Below, in pieces: positions 9,360-18,867 of a DNA stretch of 64,000 bases (the stretch's first letter is position 1; each line of letters starts with the position of its first letter). This DNA comes from Sphingomonas psychrotolerans. GTDB lineage: Bacteria > Pseudomonadota > Alphaproteobacteria > Sphingomonadales > Sphingomonadaceae. The notes beneath the pieces were generated by a model that was not told the DNA's origin, searched no databases, and worked only from the letters and a program-made list of their open reading frames with translations. A program made the position numbers and the translations under genes. The stretch is taken from the NCBI RefSeq assembly GCF_002796605.1, contig NZ_CP024923.1, positions 558,001 to 622,000 on the forward strand, read 5' to 3'.

Positions 9360-11276
9360 ATGGACAAGGCACCGGCCATCGCGGCGCTCATCGGGCTATT
9401 GCTGGCGTCCCCGCCGGTCTTGCGCCCCGACAATGCTGTCGGCGAGCGTCGCGTGCTCGCCGACGGCGACCGGATCGCGAGCGATGCCGCGTTCGACAAG
9501 ATGGCGCGCACCGAGGGTGGCGGGCGGTTCTTCGAATTGCCGCGAGTGATGTTCGCGATCGATCGCAGCGGCGCGCGCCCGCACGTCTACTGGATCGACA
9601 CGCGGCGTTATCTCTATCATTTCGACTTTCTCCAGGCCCGCTATCTCACGCTGGCCGATGCGGACAGCTTCAACGCGGCCAATTATTCGCGGGCGGACCG
9701 TCGTTTCGTGCTCGGCGCGGTCGCGCGCTATCCACGGCTGGGCCGCTATGGTGTCGAGCTTTGGGAAGGCGACGTCGTCGAGCCAGAGTTGCTGGCCGCG
9801 ATGATGCAGCAACTCGAGGCGACCTTCCACGCGCCGCTGACCTTCAAGCCCAATTCGGATCAGCAGGGGGCGGCGGCGAAGCGCGCCGGCCTGCCCGTCA
9901 TCGGCATCGAAGAGGCTTATGGCGCGCGGGAGCAACTCGTCCTGAACGGCGGCCGCGCGGTCGGGCGGCTGGTGCTCGTCGACGAAGGGGCGGAGGAAGA
10001 TCTGCTTCCTGGAGACATCGCATTGCTCAAGGCGATGCCGATACGCATGCCGCCGGTGGCGGGCATCGTCTCGTCGACCTTCACGACGCCGATCAATCAC
10101 GTGAGCCTGCTTGCCAAGACCTGGGGGATTCCGAACGCCTATCGCGCCGATGCCGGTCATCTGTGGGGCGAATTTAGCGGGCGGCAGGTCGTGCTCGATA
10201 CGCGCGGCCGGTCGGTCACGGTTCGGCTCGCGACCGATGCCGAAGTGCGTGCGGCGGAGCGCACCCGCGCGATCCGCAAGGTTCGGGCGCCGCGTTCGGA
10301 TCTCGCTTATTCCGGGCTGCCCGCGCTCACCGAGCAGGATGCAGGGTGGGCGCCGCGCACCGGCGCCAAGGCGGCGAACCTCGCCGAAGCGGCCGGGCTC
10401 GCCCGCAAGCGCCCCGATCTGAGGTTCGAGGTCCCGCCGGGCTTCAGCGTTCCCTTCGCATTTTACGAGCACTTCGTCGTTGCCAATGGCATCGGCGCGA
10501 GTGTCGAGGCGTTGCTGAGCGATCCGAGGCGCTACGATCCGGCATGGCGCCGCGGCGCGCTGGCGGCACTGCGCGCGCGCTTCGCTGCCGGCAGCATCCC
10601 GAGAGCCGATCTGGCCGCGATCCTCGCCCGGCGCCGGGTCCTGTTGGGCGACAAGGGGGTGTTCGTGCGATCGTCGACCAATGCCGAGGATTTGCCCGGG
10701 TTCAACGGCGCCGGACTGTACGACACGGTACCCAATGTCACCGGTTCCGAGGCACTGGAAGCCGCGCTCAAGACGGTATGGGGCTCGCTGTGGAACGAGC
10801 GTGCCTTTGCGGCGCGCGAGCGGGCGGGGATCGATCATCGCGCGGTGCGCGCCGCCGTGCTGCTGCAGATCGGCGTCGACGCCGATGCCGCGGGCGTGAT
10901 GACGACGATCGATCCGTTCGACGAACAGTCGGCCGAGCAGCGCATCTTCATCGCCGCCAAGCGCGGCATCGGCATCCGCGTGGTCGAAGGCAAGAAGATC
11001 GCCGAACAGCTGCTCTATCGGCCCGAGCTGGATTCGGTCCAGATTCTCACGCGTTCGCAGGACGACGTGATGCTGCATTTCGCGCCGGACGGCGGGGTTC
11101 AGGAAGTGAAGGTCGACCCCAATCGCGCAGTGCTCTCGGACGATCTGGTCCGGCGGCTGGGCAGGATCGGGCTGGCGATCCAGCAACGGTTCGGCAATCG
11201 GCCGCAGGATATAGAATGGCTGGTCGTCGGCGGGCGGATCATGATCGTCCAGTCGCGCGACTATGTGAAGGGATGA
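9360..11276 (+). CDS. PEP/pyruvate-dikinase-type ATP-grasp protein, glucan-water-dikinase-like, possibly exported
   Basis: 638 residues. The N-terminus (hydrophobic 5-19) could be a signal peptide. A phosphohistidine swivel-like segment precedes the nucleotide domain: GIVSSTFTTPINHVSLLA with candidate His247. A C-terminal PPDK_N ATP-grasp domain follows: TGAKAANLAEAAGL (about 334), VRSSTNAEDLPGFNGAGLYD (about 436) and LWNERAFAARERAGIDH. His-domain before ATP-grasp is the order in plant glucan, water dikinases, not in PEP synthase or PPDK, and the NAEDLPGFNGAGLYDTV and WNERA motifs also resemble that family. The substrate is unknown. It sits between the M16 peptidase and an unknown exported protein. 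Confidence 0.82.
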   Translation: MDKAPAIAALIGLLLASPPVLRPDNAVGERRVLADGDRIASDAAFDKMARTEGGGRFFELPRVMFAIDRSGARPHVYWIDTRRYLYHFDFLQARYLTLADADSFNAANYSRADRRFVLGAVARYPRLGRYGVELWEGDVVEPELLAAMMQQLEATFHAPLTFKPNSDQQGAAAKRAGLPVIGIEEAYGAREQLVLNGGRAVGRLVLVDEGAEEDLLPGDIALLKAMPIRMPPVAGIVSSTFTTPINHVSLLAKTWGIPNAYRADAGHLWGEFSGRQVVLDTRGRSVTVRLATDAEVRAAERTRAIRKVRAPRSDLAYSGLPALTEQDAGWAPRTGAKAANLAEAAGLARKRPDLRFEVPPGFSVPFAFYEHFVVANGIGASVEALLSDPRRYDPAWRRGALAALRARFAAGSIPRADLAAILARRRVLLGDKGVFVRSSTNAEDLPGFNGAGLYDTVPNVTGSEALEAALKTVWGSLWNERAFAARERAGIDHRAVRAAVLLQIGVDADAAGVMTTIDPFDEQSAEQRIFIAAKRGIGIRVVEGKKIAEQLLYRPELDSVQILTRSQDDVMLHFAPDGGVQEVKVDPNRAVLSDDLVRRLGRIGLAIQQRFGNRPQDIEWLVVGGRIMIVQSRDYVKG

Positions 11277-11281
11277 GGACG

Positions 11282-12106
11282 ATGCGCAGGCTGACCAAGA
11301 TCGTCTTCGCACCACTCATGCTCGGTCTCGCGGCGGCGCCGACGGGCGCGCGGATCGCGTTCGTTCCTCCCCAGATGGTGGGGCCTCCCGGTCTGGTGCT
11401 CGATCCGGCATGTCCGATAATGGTGGCGCCATCGGGCGGGACTACGCCGGGAGCGGAGATACCGGTCCGGGGGCTGGCGCTCGGCGCGCCGGTTCAGCGA
11501 AGCGCCACTTCCTTTCCGACCGGCGGCAGCGGCACGGCAAATGCGATGGAGCGTGAGCGCCGGAGAAAGGCGGGGCTTCCCTATGAGCCCCGGATATACG
11601 ATCCGGCGGGTTCTGAACGACCGGCCGTCTTCGCCGTCGGGATGCGCCAGCCGCCAACGGCCTGGCTCTATCAGCGCCTGCTCTTGAAGCCTTCCGGTGC
11701 GGCCTATCCCCGATACGGACTCGTCTTCGCGCAGGCGACATCCCCGACTGCGGGGCGGATCGCCTCGCTGGCGCTGGTGCGTCCAACCAGGCCGGCTGCG
11801 CGCCCCAAGATGTCGATCAGCGGCGGATACCGTTTGCGCGAAGGTTGCCAGCGTGAGGAGCCTGTCCATGTCTATGCGCCGGCCATGTCGGTCGGGCAGA
11901 TCCGCAAGCTCTTCGCGCGCTCGGGTTGCAGCTGGACGAATCTATCGGCCTGCAGCCGCTCCCAATGGCCGCGCGGTCGTGTCCTCTTCGTGCAGATGCA
12001 GCGCAGCGGCGCCGGATACGAACATCGCTGGATCGATTATGATCTGCTCGCGGGCGGCGGAAATCTAGAAAATTCAAGGAAGAGATTCGGGATTATACTG
12101 ATATAG
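11282..12106 (+). CDS. Exported protein of unknown function
   Basis: 274 residues from the ATG at 11282. An in-frame ATG at 11273 overlaps the previous stop codon (ATGA) and is an equal candidate. The signal peptide is RRLTKIVFAPLMLGLAAAPTGA. The mature protein is Pro/Arg/Gly-rich with scattered cysteines (LDPACPIMV, REGCQREE, RSGCSWTNLSACSRS) and a C-terminal MQRSGAGYEHRWIDYD stretch. I recognise no domain. Its stop-start coupling to the dikinase-like gene suggests the two work together. The last residues become AT-rich and charged, so the end may be poorly conserved. Confidence 0.7.
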   Translation: MRRLTKIVFAPLMLGLAAAPTGARIAFVPPQMVGPPGLVLDPACPIMVAPSGGTTPGAEIPVRGLALGAPVQRSATSFPTGGSGTANAMERERRRKAGLPYEPRIYDPAGSERPAVFAVGMRQPPTAWLYQRLLLKPSGAAYPRYGLVFAQATSPTAGRIASLALVRPTRPAARPKMSISGGYRLREGCQREEPVHVYAPAMSVGQIRKLFARSGCSWTNLSACSRSQWPRGRVLFVQMQRSGAGYEHRWIDYDLLAGGGNLENSRKRFGIILI

Positions 12107-12142
12107 ATCATCTATCGATATCGAAGCACTCGATATATGGCC

Positions 12143-12174
12143 GGCTGTTATTTCGTTTCCTTGCCAGAACAGCC
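12143..12174 (+). terminator. Possible terminator hairpin in the gap before the catalase gene
   Basis: GGCTGTT and AACAGCC form a 7-bp stem with an 18-nt loop, 36 bp after the unknown exported gene. The 190-bp gap (12107-12296) is clearly AT-richer than its surroundings and has several short palindromes such as TCGATATCGA. It probably holds both this gene's end and the catalase promoter. Confidence 0.25.
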
Positions 12175-12296
12175 ATGGCAAATCCTCGGTTCTGCCTACA
12201 CGATAACATCGAGCAATATTGATAATATCGTTCGCCCCTGCGCACCCGCAACTTCACATGCCTCTCTCCGGTTTGAGCGGATCAGGAGGTGCTGCA

Positions 12297-13202
12297 ATGT
12301 TCATGCACAACAAGCGACTGCAATATACCGTACGCGTGTCGGAGCCCAATCCCAGGCTGGCCTGCATGCTGCTCGAGCAGTTCGGCGGTGCCGATGGCGA
12401 GCTCGCTGCGGCCATGCGCTATTTCACGCAGGCGCTGGGTGAGGAGGATCCGGGCCGCAAGGACATGCTGCTAGACATCGCCACTGAGGAATTGAGCCAT
12501 CTCGAAGTGATCGGATCGATCGTCGCGATGCTCAACAAGGGTCTCAAGGCCCAGCTTTCCGAGGCGCAGCAGGACGAGGCGGAGTTGTTTGCGATGGTCG
12601 GCCAGTTCGGTACCAGCGCGAAGGAATCGCTTCTGTTCGGCGGCGGGCCCGCGCTGGTCGACTCGGCCGGCGTGCCGTGGACTGCCGCCTATATCGACAC
12701 GCGCTCCGAGCCGACGGCCGATCTACGTTCGAACATCGCGGCCGAAGCGCGCGCCAAGATCGTCTATGAGCGGCTGATCAACATTACCGACGATCCCGGG
12801 ATCAAGGAGGCGTTGGGGTTTCTGATGACGCGCGAAGTGGCGCACCAGAAGTCGTTCGAGAAGGCGCTCTATTCGATCGAGAACAACTTCCCGCCGGGTA
12901 AGCTGCCGGGGATCGAGCAATTCGCCAACGTCTATGTGAACACCTCGCAGGGTGAAGGCGACGAGACCGGTCCGTGGAACTCTGGCGAGCAATGGGAGCG
13001 GATCGACGATCTCGAGCAAACCATGCCGATCGACGACGGTGACGGCACCGCCACGGTGGTGCTGGGCAAGGAGGATAAGGCGGCGCTCACGCAGCTGATG
13101 CTCCGCGGCGAGTCGGCGACCGACAAGGATCCGACCACCGGAGCCGATCTCGGCGCCGGACCTGGCGCAGGCAAGACCAAGCAAATCGAAGAAATCGACT
13201 GA
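12297..13202 (+). CDS. Manganese catalase (dimanganese, KatN/CotJC type)
   Basis: 301 residues; breaks down H2O2 in the cytoplasm with a dimanganese centre. The ferritin-like four-helix bundle and its ligands are visible: Glu35 (GELAAAMRY), Glu65/His68 (EELSHLEV), then AEARAKIVYERL and REVAHQKSFEKAL. The length matches the family. The start is the ATG at 12297, set by a strong AGGAGGT site 6 nt upstream. The C-terminus is acidic and Gly-rich. The gene stands alone behind an AT-rich promoter region and ends at a strong hairpin. Confidence 0.95.
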   Translation: MFMHNKRLQYTVRVSEPNPRLACMLLEQFGGADGELAAAMRYFTQALGEEDPGRKDMLLDIATEELSHLEVIGSIVAMLNKGLKAQLSEAQQDEAELFAMVGQFGTSAKESLLFGGGPALVDSAGVPWTAAYIDTRSEPTADLRSNIAAEARAKIVYERLINITDDPGIKEALGFLMTREVAHQKSFEKALYSIENNFPPGKLPGIEQFANVYVNTSQGEGDETGPWNSGEQWERIDDLEQTMPIDDGDGTATVVLGKEDKAALTQLMLRGESATDKDPTTGADLGAGPGAGKTKQIEEID

Positions 13203-13218
13203 GACCCTGAGTCATTGA

Positions 13219-13258
13219 CGCGTCGGGCAGTTCGTTCTCGGACGAACTGCCCGACGCG
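13219..13258. terminator. Bidirectional terminator hairpin
   Basis: A perfect 17-bp inverted repeat (left arm starts CGCGTCGGGCAGTTCGT) with a 6-nt loop lies between the convergent ends of the catalase gene (stop 13202) and the TonB receptor (stop 13268). The symmetric position suggests that it ends both transcripts. Confidence 0.8.
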
Positions 13259-13267
13259 GCTACCCGT

Positions 13268-15769
13268 TCAGAACTTCGTTCCGGCCCTGATTCCGATGAC
13301 GCGCGGGGTGATCGGAACGACATACTGTCGCTGGTCGCAAGCCCCGCATTGCTGGAAGCGAGAGATCTGGCCGCGTTCGTCCCAGATATTCTGCGCGAAC
13401 AATTCGAAACTCATCCGCGAGAGCTCGAAACCGATGGCGAGGTTGCCGGTGGTATAGGATTCGAGGCGGCCCAGCGCGGCAGCCTTGGCCACGCGGATGT
13501 CCGACGATGCCGAACTCTGGTGGGCGATCAGCCCTTGGACATAGCCGCGACCCGATCCGATCGGCACCGAATAGCGTGCGGTGCTGCTGATCTTGAAGCG
13601 CGGAGTGATCGGCAGGCGTGTGCCCTCGGGCGCCAGCACGTCGCTGCCGTCGCCGATGCAAATCTGGGTTGCGCACAGATCCTCCCGGGTTTTGGCGTCG
13701 GTATAAGATCCCGCCACGGTGAGGTTCAGGCCGCCCAGCGAGGCATTGACGTCCATCTCCACCCCGCGGATCCGCGCATCGGGGCCATTCTGGATGATCG
13801 TGAAGCTGTTTTCGCCGAGGAAGGAGAATTGGAAGTCCTTCCAGCTCTGCTGATAGATCGCGCCGTTGAAGCGCAGCCGGCCGTCGGCGAGCGTGGTCTT
13901 CCACCCCAATTCGTAATTGGAGAGGGTGTCGGTGGAATAAGGTGCGACGTCGCCGCGGCGATTGATCCCGCCCGGCCGGAAACCGCTGGAGGCGACGGCG
14001 TAGAATAACAGCCCGTCGCTGGGTTTCCACGTCAGGTTGAAGCGATAGGTGACGCCTTGCCCCCCCGTCTTCTTGGGAAGCAGCCTGCCGCTGGCATAGG
14101 TTGCGAGGTTGGTGCACGGCCCGCCCGCGACCGTCGCGGGCAGCAGCGTATTGGTCGGGCTGCCGTCGAGATAAGCGTCGCGCAGCGTCCTGCCATCGGC
14201 GAGGAAACAGCCGGCGACGCCGGTGCGCGAACTGCCCGCGGCATTGAACGGCGACGCCGTATAGGGACGCCCGTCGGCGGGATCGACGCCCGGATTTCTG
14301 CCGAAGCCGAAGAAGCCGATCAGCGAATTGTCATAGATATAGGCGCGCGCGCCGGCCGTGAAGCTCAGTTTGGGCGAGAGGTCGAAGCTCGCCTCGCCGA
14401 ACATCGCATAATCCTTGTCGACGCGGTGCTGCTGGGTCAGCCACAAAGTGCCCGGCGAACCGTTGACCGAGACCTCGGCGCCGAGGTTGGGGATCTGATA
14501 GTCCTGATGGATCAGGTTCGACTGGCGCTGATAGAACAGGCCGGCGACGATGCGGAACGGATCCTCCGACGGCGAGGCGACGCGCAGCTCCTGGCTGGTC
14601 TTCTTGAAATGATCCGAGGCGACCACGACCTGGCGCGGGTCGATCGTGTTGCCGGCATTGTCCTGGTAATAGAAATAGCCGGCGAGGCCGCCGACGGAGG
14701 CGTAGAGATTGTCATAGGCTTCGGAATAATCGGTGTAGTCGCTCGACGAGCGGGTTATCCGATCGAGATAGGCGCCGGCATAGGTCACATCCCAATTGCC
14801 GATCTTGCCCTCGATCGTCAGTGCGCCCTGGATGAAGCGTTCGCGGCGATATTCGGGATAGAAATGCTGCACCTCGAGGTCGCCGACCTGCGGATCGAAG
14901 CCATAGGTGCCGTGGCTGCGCATCTCCTGGTAGAGCACCGTCGGCGTGACCGTCCACGTCTCATCGAGATCGACCTTGAGCGCGGCGCGGCCGCCCCAGG
15001 TCTCGGTGTCGTTATAATCCTTCTCGACGAATTCGTCGTTGTCTACGGTGATCCCGCCTGGCGTCGGCAGGAAGCTGCGCGTGCCGGGGACATTGTCGAT
15101 ATAGCCGGCATCGCGCTGGTAGAAGCCGACGACGCGGAGCGCCGCGCGGTCGGAGAAGGGCGTGTTGATCATGCCCTCGATCTTGCCGCCTTGCCCGCCG
15201 TGCGCGACGGAGTTGAACTCGGCGTCTACCCGGCCTTCGAATGCCTCGGTTTCGGGCTTGTTGGTGATGATGCGGATCGTACCCGCCTGGCTCGACGCGC
15301 CGTACAAAGTGCCCTGCGGCCCGGCGAGGCTCTCGATCCGCGCGACGTCGTAGATATGGACGTCGAGGGTGCCGCCGATGGTCGTCACCGGCTGCTCGTC
15401 GAGATAGCTGCCGACCGAGGGGAGCGAGCCCGAATGGTTGCCGTCGCCGCCCGATGCGACGCCGCGCATATAGACGGTGGTGACGCCCGGCTGCGAGGTC
15501 TGGAACGCCACCGACGGTAGCAATTGGGTATATTCGGTGAAGTTCGAGATATTGAGCTGATCGAGCCTGCGCGTACCGATCGCCTGGATGCTGATCGGCA
15601 CCGACTGGATATTCTCGTCTCGCTTTTGCGCGGTGACGACGATCTCGTCCCGATCGGAGGGCAGATCGCTGCTACTCTCGGCATCCTGAGCTTGTGCCGC
15701 GGCGGGCAGGATCAGGGCGGTCGAAGCGAGCAACCCGGAAATCACGGCACGGCGCATTGAAACGATCAT
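13268..15769 (-). CDS. TonB-dependent outer-membrane receptor
   Basis: 833 residues: signal peptide (MRRAVISGLLASTALILPAA..AQA), TonB box DEIVVTAQKRDEN, plug domain (IQSVPISIQAIG ... VARIESLAGPQGTLYGASSQAGTIRI) and a large beta-barrel ending in an aromatic residue (GIRAGTKF). It imports a bulky nutrient, siderophore or glycan across the outer membrane using TonB energy. The ligand is not evident. The neighbouring TPR-sulfotransferase lies 116 bp upstream on the same strand. Start ATG at 15769, with a GGGGA about 8 nt upstream. Confidence 0.95.
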   Translation of the reverse strand: MIVSMRRAVISGLLASTALILPAAAQAQDAESSSDLPSDRDEIVVTAQKRDENIQSVPISIQAIGTRRLDQLNISNFTEYTQLLPSVAFQTSQPGVTTVYMRGVASGGDGNHSGSLPSVGSYLDEQPVTTIGGTLDVHIYDVARIESLAGPQGTLYGASSQAGTIRIITNKPETEAFEGRVDAEFNSVAHGGQGGKIEGMINTPFSDRAALRVVGFYQRDAGYIDNVPGTRSFLPTPGGITVDNDEFVEKDYNDTETWGGRAALKVDLDETWTVTPTVLYQEMRSHGTYGFDPQVGDLEVQHFYPEYRRERFIQGALTIEGKIGNWDVTYAGAYLDRITRSSSDYTDYSEAYDNLYASVGGLAGYFYYQDNAGNTIDPRQVVVASDHFKKTSQELRVASPSEDPFRIVAGLFYQRQSNLIHQDYQIPNLGAEVSVNGSPGTLWLTQQHRVDKDYAMFGEASFDLSPKLSFTAGARAYIYDNSLIGFFGFGRNPGVDPADGRPYTASPFNAAGSSRTGVAGCFLADGRTLRDAYLDGSPTNTLLPATVAGGPCTNLATYASGRLLPKKTGGQGVTYRFNLTWKPSDGLLFYAVASSGFRPGGINRRGDVAPYSTDTLSNYELGWKTTLADGRLRFNGAIYQQSWKDFQFSFLGENSFTIIQNGPDARIRGVEMDVNASLGGLNLTVAGSYTDAKTREDLCATQICIGDGSDVLAPEGTRLPITPRFKISSTARYSVPIGSGRGYVQGLIAHQSSASSDIRVAKAAALGRLESYTTGNLAIGFELSRMSFELFAQNIWDERGQISRFQQCGACDQRQYVVPITPRVIGIRAGTKF

Positions 15770-15885
15770 CGCGGTCCCCAGCGTAACGTCAATGTAACCC
15801 GAGACTGTGGTGCGGCGCAGCAGACGTCAATCGTTGCGCTTGCAACCAAATGCGTTCTTCGGGTGACCGTGATGTTTCTGCAACG

Positions 15886-17535
15886 TTACAAGTTTGGCGG
15901 AGCGTCCGGATAGCAATCGACCACTTCGCCGAGCGCGGCAACCAGTGGGTCGAGATGTTGCGCGAAGGGGCGCCAAGCGCGATCGCCACCGGTGAAGATC
16001 GGCTGACGCACTTGCTCCGAGCTGGCGGTGCGTACCGCGCGCTCGGTCTCGTGAAAGGCGAGGCAGCCGGGCTCGAAGGGGACGTTGCAGGCGTCGAGCA
16101 GCCGACGCACTTCGGGCTCGGTGTCGGCGACCAGCGCCTCGTGAATCACGCGGTGGACGCGGCCCGGCTGGATGCGGTCGAGATGCGTCATCAGCCGCAC
16201 ATAATCGCGGTAATAACGTCCCATATCGTCGAGCGCGTAGCTGAACGCCTGTCCGCGCGCGAAATGCTGCTTGAAGTTGGAGAAACAGCAGGCGCGCGGC
16301 TCGCGGCGCGCGTCGATGATCGTGGCGTTCGGCAAGATCAGACGGATCAGCACGACATGCGCCCAATTATTGGGGAGCTTGTCGACGAACAGCGGCCGGT
16401 CCGTCCGGCGCTGGACGGCGGTCCGGTGCAGATACTCCTCGCCGAGTTCGCGGGCGCGTTCGCCGGTCAGTTCGGCGAGACCATGCGGATATTCGGGAAT
16501 ACGCCGGGCGAGGGCGGGGAAGTCGGGCAGCTCGGTGGTGCCCTCGATCTGGCTGTGGCTGGCGAGGATCTGCTCGACCAGAGTCGAGCCTGCACGCGGC
16601 ATGCCGAGGATGAAGATCGGGTCGCGCGCATCGCTGCCCCATCCGGCCCGGTCGGCGAAGAATTCGGGCGTGGCCAGCGCAATGCAATCGTCGACGAAGC
16701 GTTCGGTCTCGTCGGCGTCATAGACAAGCTGTGTGCGGCGAAGCGCGTTGCCGGCGGCGTAATGGCCGAACGCGCGGTCGGGCTCGCGACGATCCTCAAA
16801 GGCTTTGCCGAGCGCGAAATCGAGGTGGAAACGGTCCTCGTCGCCGATGCCGGGCTCGGCCTGCGCGGCCTCCATCGCGGCGATGTCGGCATCGTCGAAG
16901 CGTACCGTCTTGAGATTGGCGAGGCTCCACCATGCCTCGCCCAGCCTCGGGGAGAGCTCCAGCGCCTTGCGATATGCCGCAATCCCCTCCGCCTGGCGCC
17001 CGACGGTCTTGAGCATGTGGCCGTAGCTCATCCAGAGTTTGGGCTGCGCGGGCGCCTCCGCCAGCACGCGTTCATAGAGCGTAATCGCCTCCTCGAACGC
17101 GCCGAGCCGGCCGAGGGTAGCGGCCTTGAGATTGGCGTGACCGGGATGATCGGGCTCGGCTTCGATCAGCCGATCGAGCTCGTCGAGCGCCTCGCTCGCG
17201 CGGTTCTGGCGATAGAGGACGAGCGCGAGATTGGCGCGTGCGGCGGTGAAGGACGGCGCGATCTCGACTGCTCGGCGGAGAAGAGCCTCTGCGTCCTTCA
17301 GGCGCCCGATCCGTCCGGCCAGTTCGGCGAGCATGCGGATCGCGCGGGCGTCGAATGGATAGCGCTTGAGATAGGCCTTGAGCCCGCGTTCGGCATCGGG
17401 GAGACGATTATCGTGCAGCGCAAGCGCGGCGGTCATCAGATCGGCGGGGAAGCGCGTCGCGAGCATCGCGCGAAGATGACCACGCGGCCGCGGCGCGATC
17501 AAGCACCCGTTTTCGTGCTGGACGCGCGTCGCCAT
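15886..17535 (-). CDS. Tetratricopeptide-repeat sulfotransferase family protein
   Basis: About 549 residues. The N-terminal half (about 33-245) is made of TPR helices (for example AEALLRRAVEIAPSFTAARANLALVLYRQ). The C-terminal half (about 285-545) is a sulfotransferase domain with a PAPS-binding loop PIFILGMPRAGSTLVEQIL and the later GQAFSYALDDMGRYYRDYVRL segment seen in this family. No signal peptide is visible, so it is presumably cytoplasmic. The start is uncertain: ATG 17535 was chosen, with ATG 17466 as an alternative. The gene follows the divergent permease start by only 18 bp. TPR-sulfotransferases commonly sit beside TonB receptors in sphingomonads; the acceptor is unknown. Confidence 0.88.
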   Translation of the reverse strand: MATRVQHENGCLIAPRPRGHLRAMLATRFPADLMTAALALHDNRLPDAERGLKAYLKRYPFDARAIRMLAELAGRIGRLKDAEALLRRAVEIAPSFTAARANLALVLYRQNRASEALDELDRLIEAEPDHPGHANLKAATLGRLGAFEEAITLYERVLAEAPAQPKLWMSYGHMLKTVGRQAEGIAAYRKALELSPRLGEAWWSLANLKTVRFDDADIAAMEAAQAEPGIGDEDRFHLDFALGKAFEDRREPDRAFGHYAAGNALRRTQLVYDADETERFVDDCIALATPEFFADRAGWGSDARDPIFILGMPRAGSTLVEQILASHSQIEGTTELPDFPALARRIPEYPHGLAELTGERARELGEEYLHRTAVQRRTDRPLFVDKLPNNWAHVVLIRLILPNATIIDARREPRACCFSNFKQHFARGQAFSYALDDMGRYYRDYVRLMTHLDRIQPGRVHRVIHEALVADTEPEVRRLLDACNVPFEPGCLAFHETERAVRTASSEQVRQPIFTGGDRAWRPFAQHLDPLVAALGEVVDCYPDAPPNL

Positions 17536-17553
17536 CGCCGCGACACATAAGGG

Positions 17554-18867
17554 GTGACCGATACCGCCACCGTATCGCCGCGACGCGTGCTCGGCTTCTG
17601 GCCGGCGCTGGCTTTGGTGGTCGGCAATTTGATCGGATCGGGCATCTATCTGCTGCCCGCGACGCTGGCGCCACTGGGCGCCAACGCACTGATCGGCTGG
17701 GGCGTGACGATCGTCGGCGCGATGGCGCTGGCGTTCGTGTTCGCCCGGCTCGCCGCGAAATTGCCGTGCGCGGGCGGACCCTATGCCTTTGCCGATGCGG
17801 CGTTCGGGCCGGTGGTGGGGTTCGCGGTGGCGTGGAGCTATTGGATACTGATCTGGGCGGGCAATGGCGCGGTGGCGATCGCGGTGGTGAGCGCGCTGAG
17901 CGTGCCGTTCCCGGCGCTGACTGGCGGGGCGCCTGCTTTCACGACGGCGCTGGTGCTGATCTGGGCGTTGGTCGCGGTCAACATCCGTGGAGTCGCATTG
18001 GCGGGGCGCATCCAGCTGGTGACCGCGATACTCAAGCTCGCACCGCTCGCCGCCATCATCCTCGTCGCATTTTGGCTGTTGCTGCGCGATGGAGGGGCCG
18101 CCATCGCCAGCAACCCGCCCGTGCCGATCGGCGCCGGCGCGGTCGCGGGGGCGGTGGCACTTACCTTCTGGGGCTTTCTGGGCGTCGAATCGGCGACGGT
18201 TCCGGCCGACAGGGTCAAGGATGCGGCGCGGATCGTGCCGCTGGTGACGTTGCTCGGCACCGCGCTGGCGGGGGCAGTCTATGTTCTCGTCGCCGGGGCG
18301 ATCGCGTTGATGATGCCTGCCGAGATGGTCGCCGCGTCGCCTGCGCCGCTCGCCGAATTCCTCGGGCGCTCCTGGGGCGCGGGGGCGCTGCTGATCGTCG
18401 CGGTCTTTGCCGCGATCAGCGCGCTCGGAACGCTCAACGGCTTCATCCTGCTGCAAGGCGAGATGCCATGGGCGATGGCGCGCGGCGGGGTCTTCCCCGC
18501 ATGGTTCGGCAAGGAGAGCCGGCGGGGCACGCCGGCGCGCGCGCATCTGGTGTCAGGCGTGCTGGTGACGATCGTGATGGCGCTCAATTACACGGGGTCC
18601 ACCGGCGCGTTGTTCGCCGAGATCGCGACGATCAGCCTCGCCGCGGGGATGCTGGCCTATTTCGTCAGCGCGCTCGCCGCGCTCAAGCTGCTCGCCGATG
18701 ACAGGGCGGTGGCTTTCGCGGCGGTTGTCGCTGCGGGGTTCGTGCTGTGGATGATCTATGGGCTCGGGTTGCGCGCGAACCTGTGGGGGCTCGCGCTCCT
18801 CGCGCTCGGGCTGCCGGTGTTCCTTTGGGTGCGGCGCGCGCGTCTCAGATCGGCAGCAATCGCCTGA
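17554..18867 (+). CDS. Amino-acid permease, APC superfamily
   Basis: 437 residues, about 12 membrane helices, with the APC signature VVGNLIGSGIYLLPATLAPLG in helix 1 and GGPYAFADAAFGP in helices 2-3. The likely role is proton-coupled amino acid or amine uptake or exchange in the inner membrane. It starts at a GTG. The AAGGGG just before it is too close for an ideal ribosome site. Its last 23 bp overlap the convergent end of the PYROXD2-like flavoprotein gene. Confidence 0.9.
   Translation: MTDTATVSPRRVLGFWPALALVVGNLIGSGIYLLPATLAPLGANALIGWGVTIVGAMALAFVFARLAAKLPCAGGPYAFADAAFGPVVGFAVAWSYWILIWAGNGAVAIAVVSALSVPFPALTGGAPAFTTALVLIWALVAVNIRGVALAGRIQLVTAILKLAPLAAIILVAFWLLLRDGGAAIASNPPVPIGAGAVAGAVALTFWGFLGVESATVPADRVKDAARIVPLVTLLGTALAGAVYVLVAGAIALMMPAEMVAASPAPLAEFLGRSWGAGALLIVAVFAAISALGTLNGFILLQGEMPWAMARGGVFPAWFGKESRRGTPARAHLVSGVLVTIVMALNYTGSTGALFAEIATISLAAGMLAYFVSALAALKLLADDRAVAFAAVVAAGFVLWMIYGLGLRANLWGLALLALGLPVFLWVRRARLRSAAIA

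Noticed and set aside
9396..11315. Long minus-strand open frame opposite the dikinase-like gene
   Set aside because: It covers the exact span of a well-marked plus-strand gene and is Arg/Asp/His-rich without recognisable motifs.
12107..12296. Mobile-element end in the AT-rich gap before the catalase gene
   Set aside because: Only short, unrelated palindromes are present, with no transposase or matching terminal repeat nearby.
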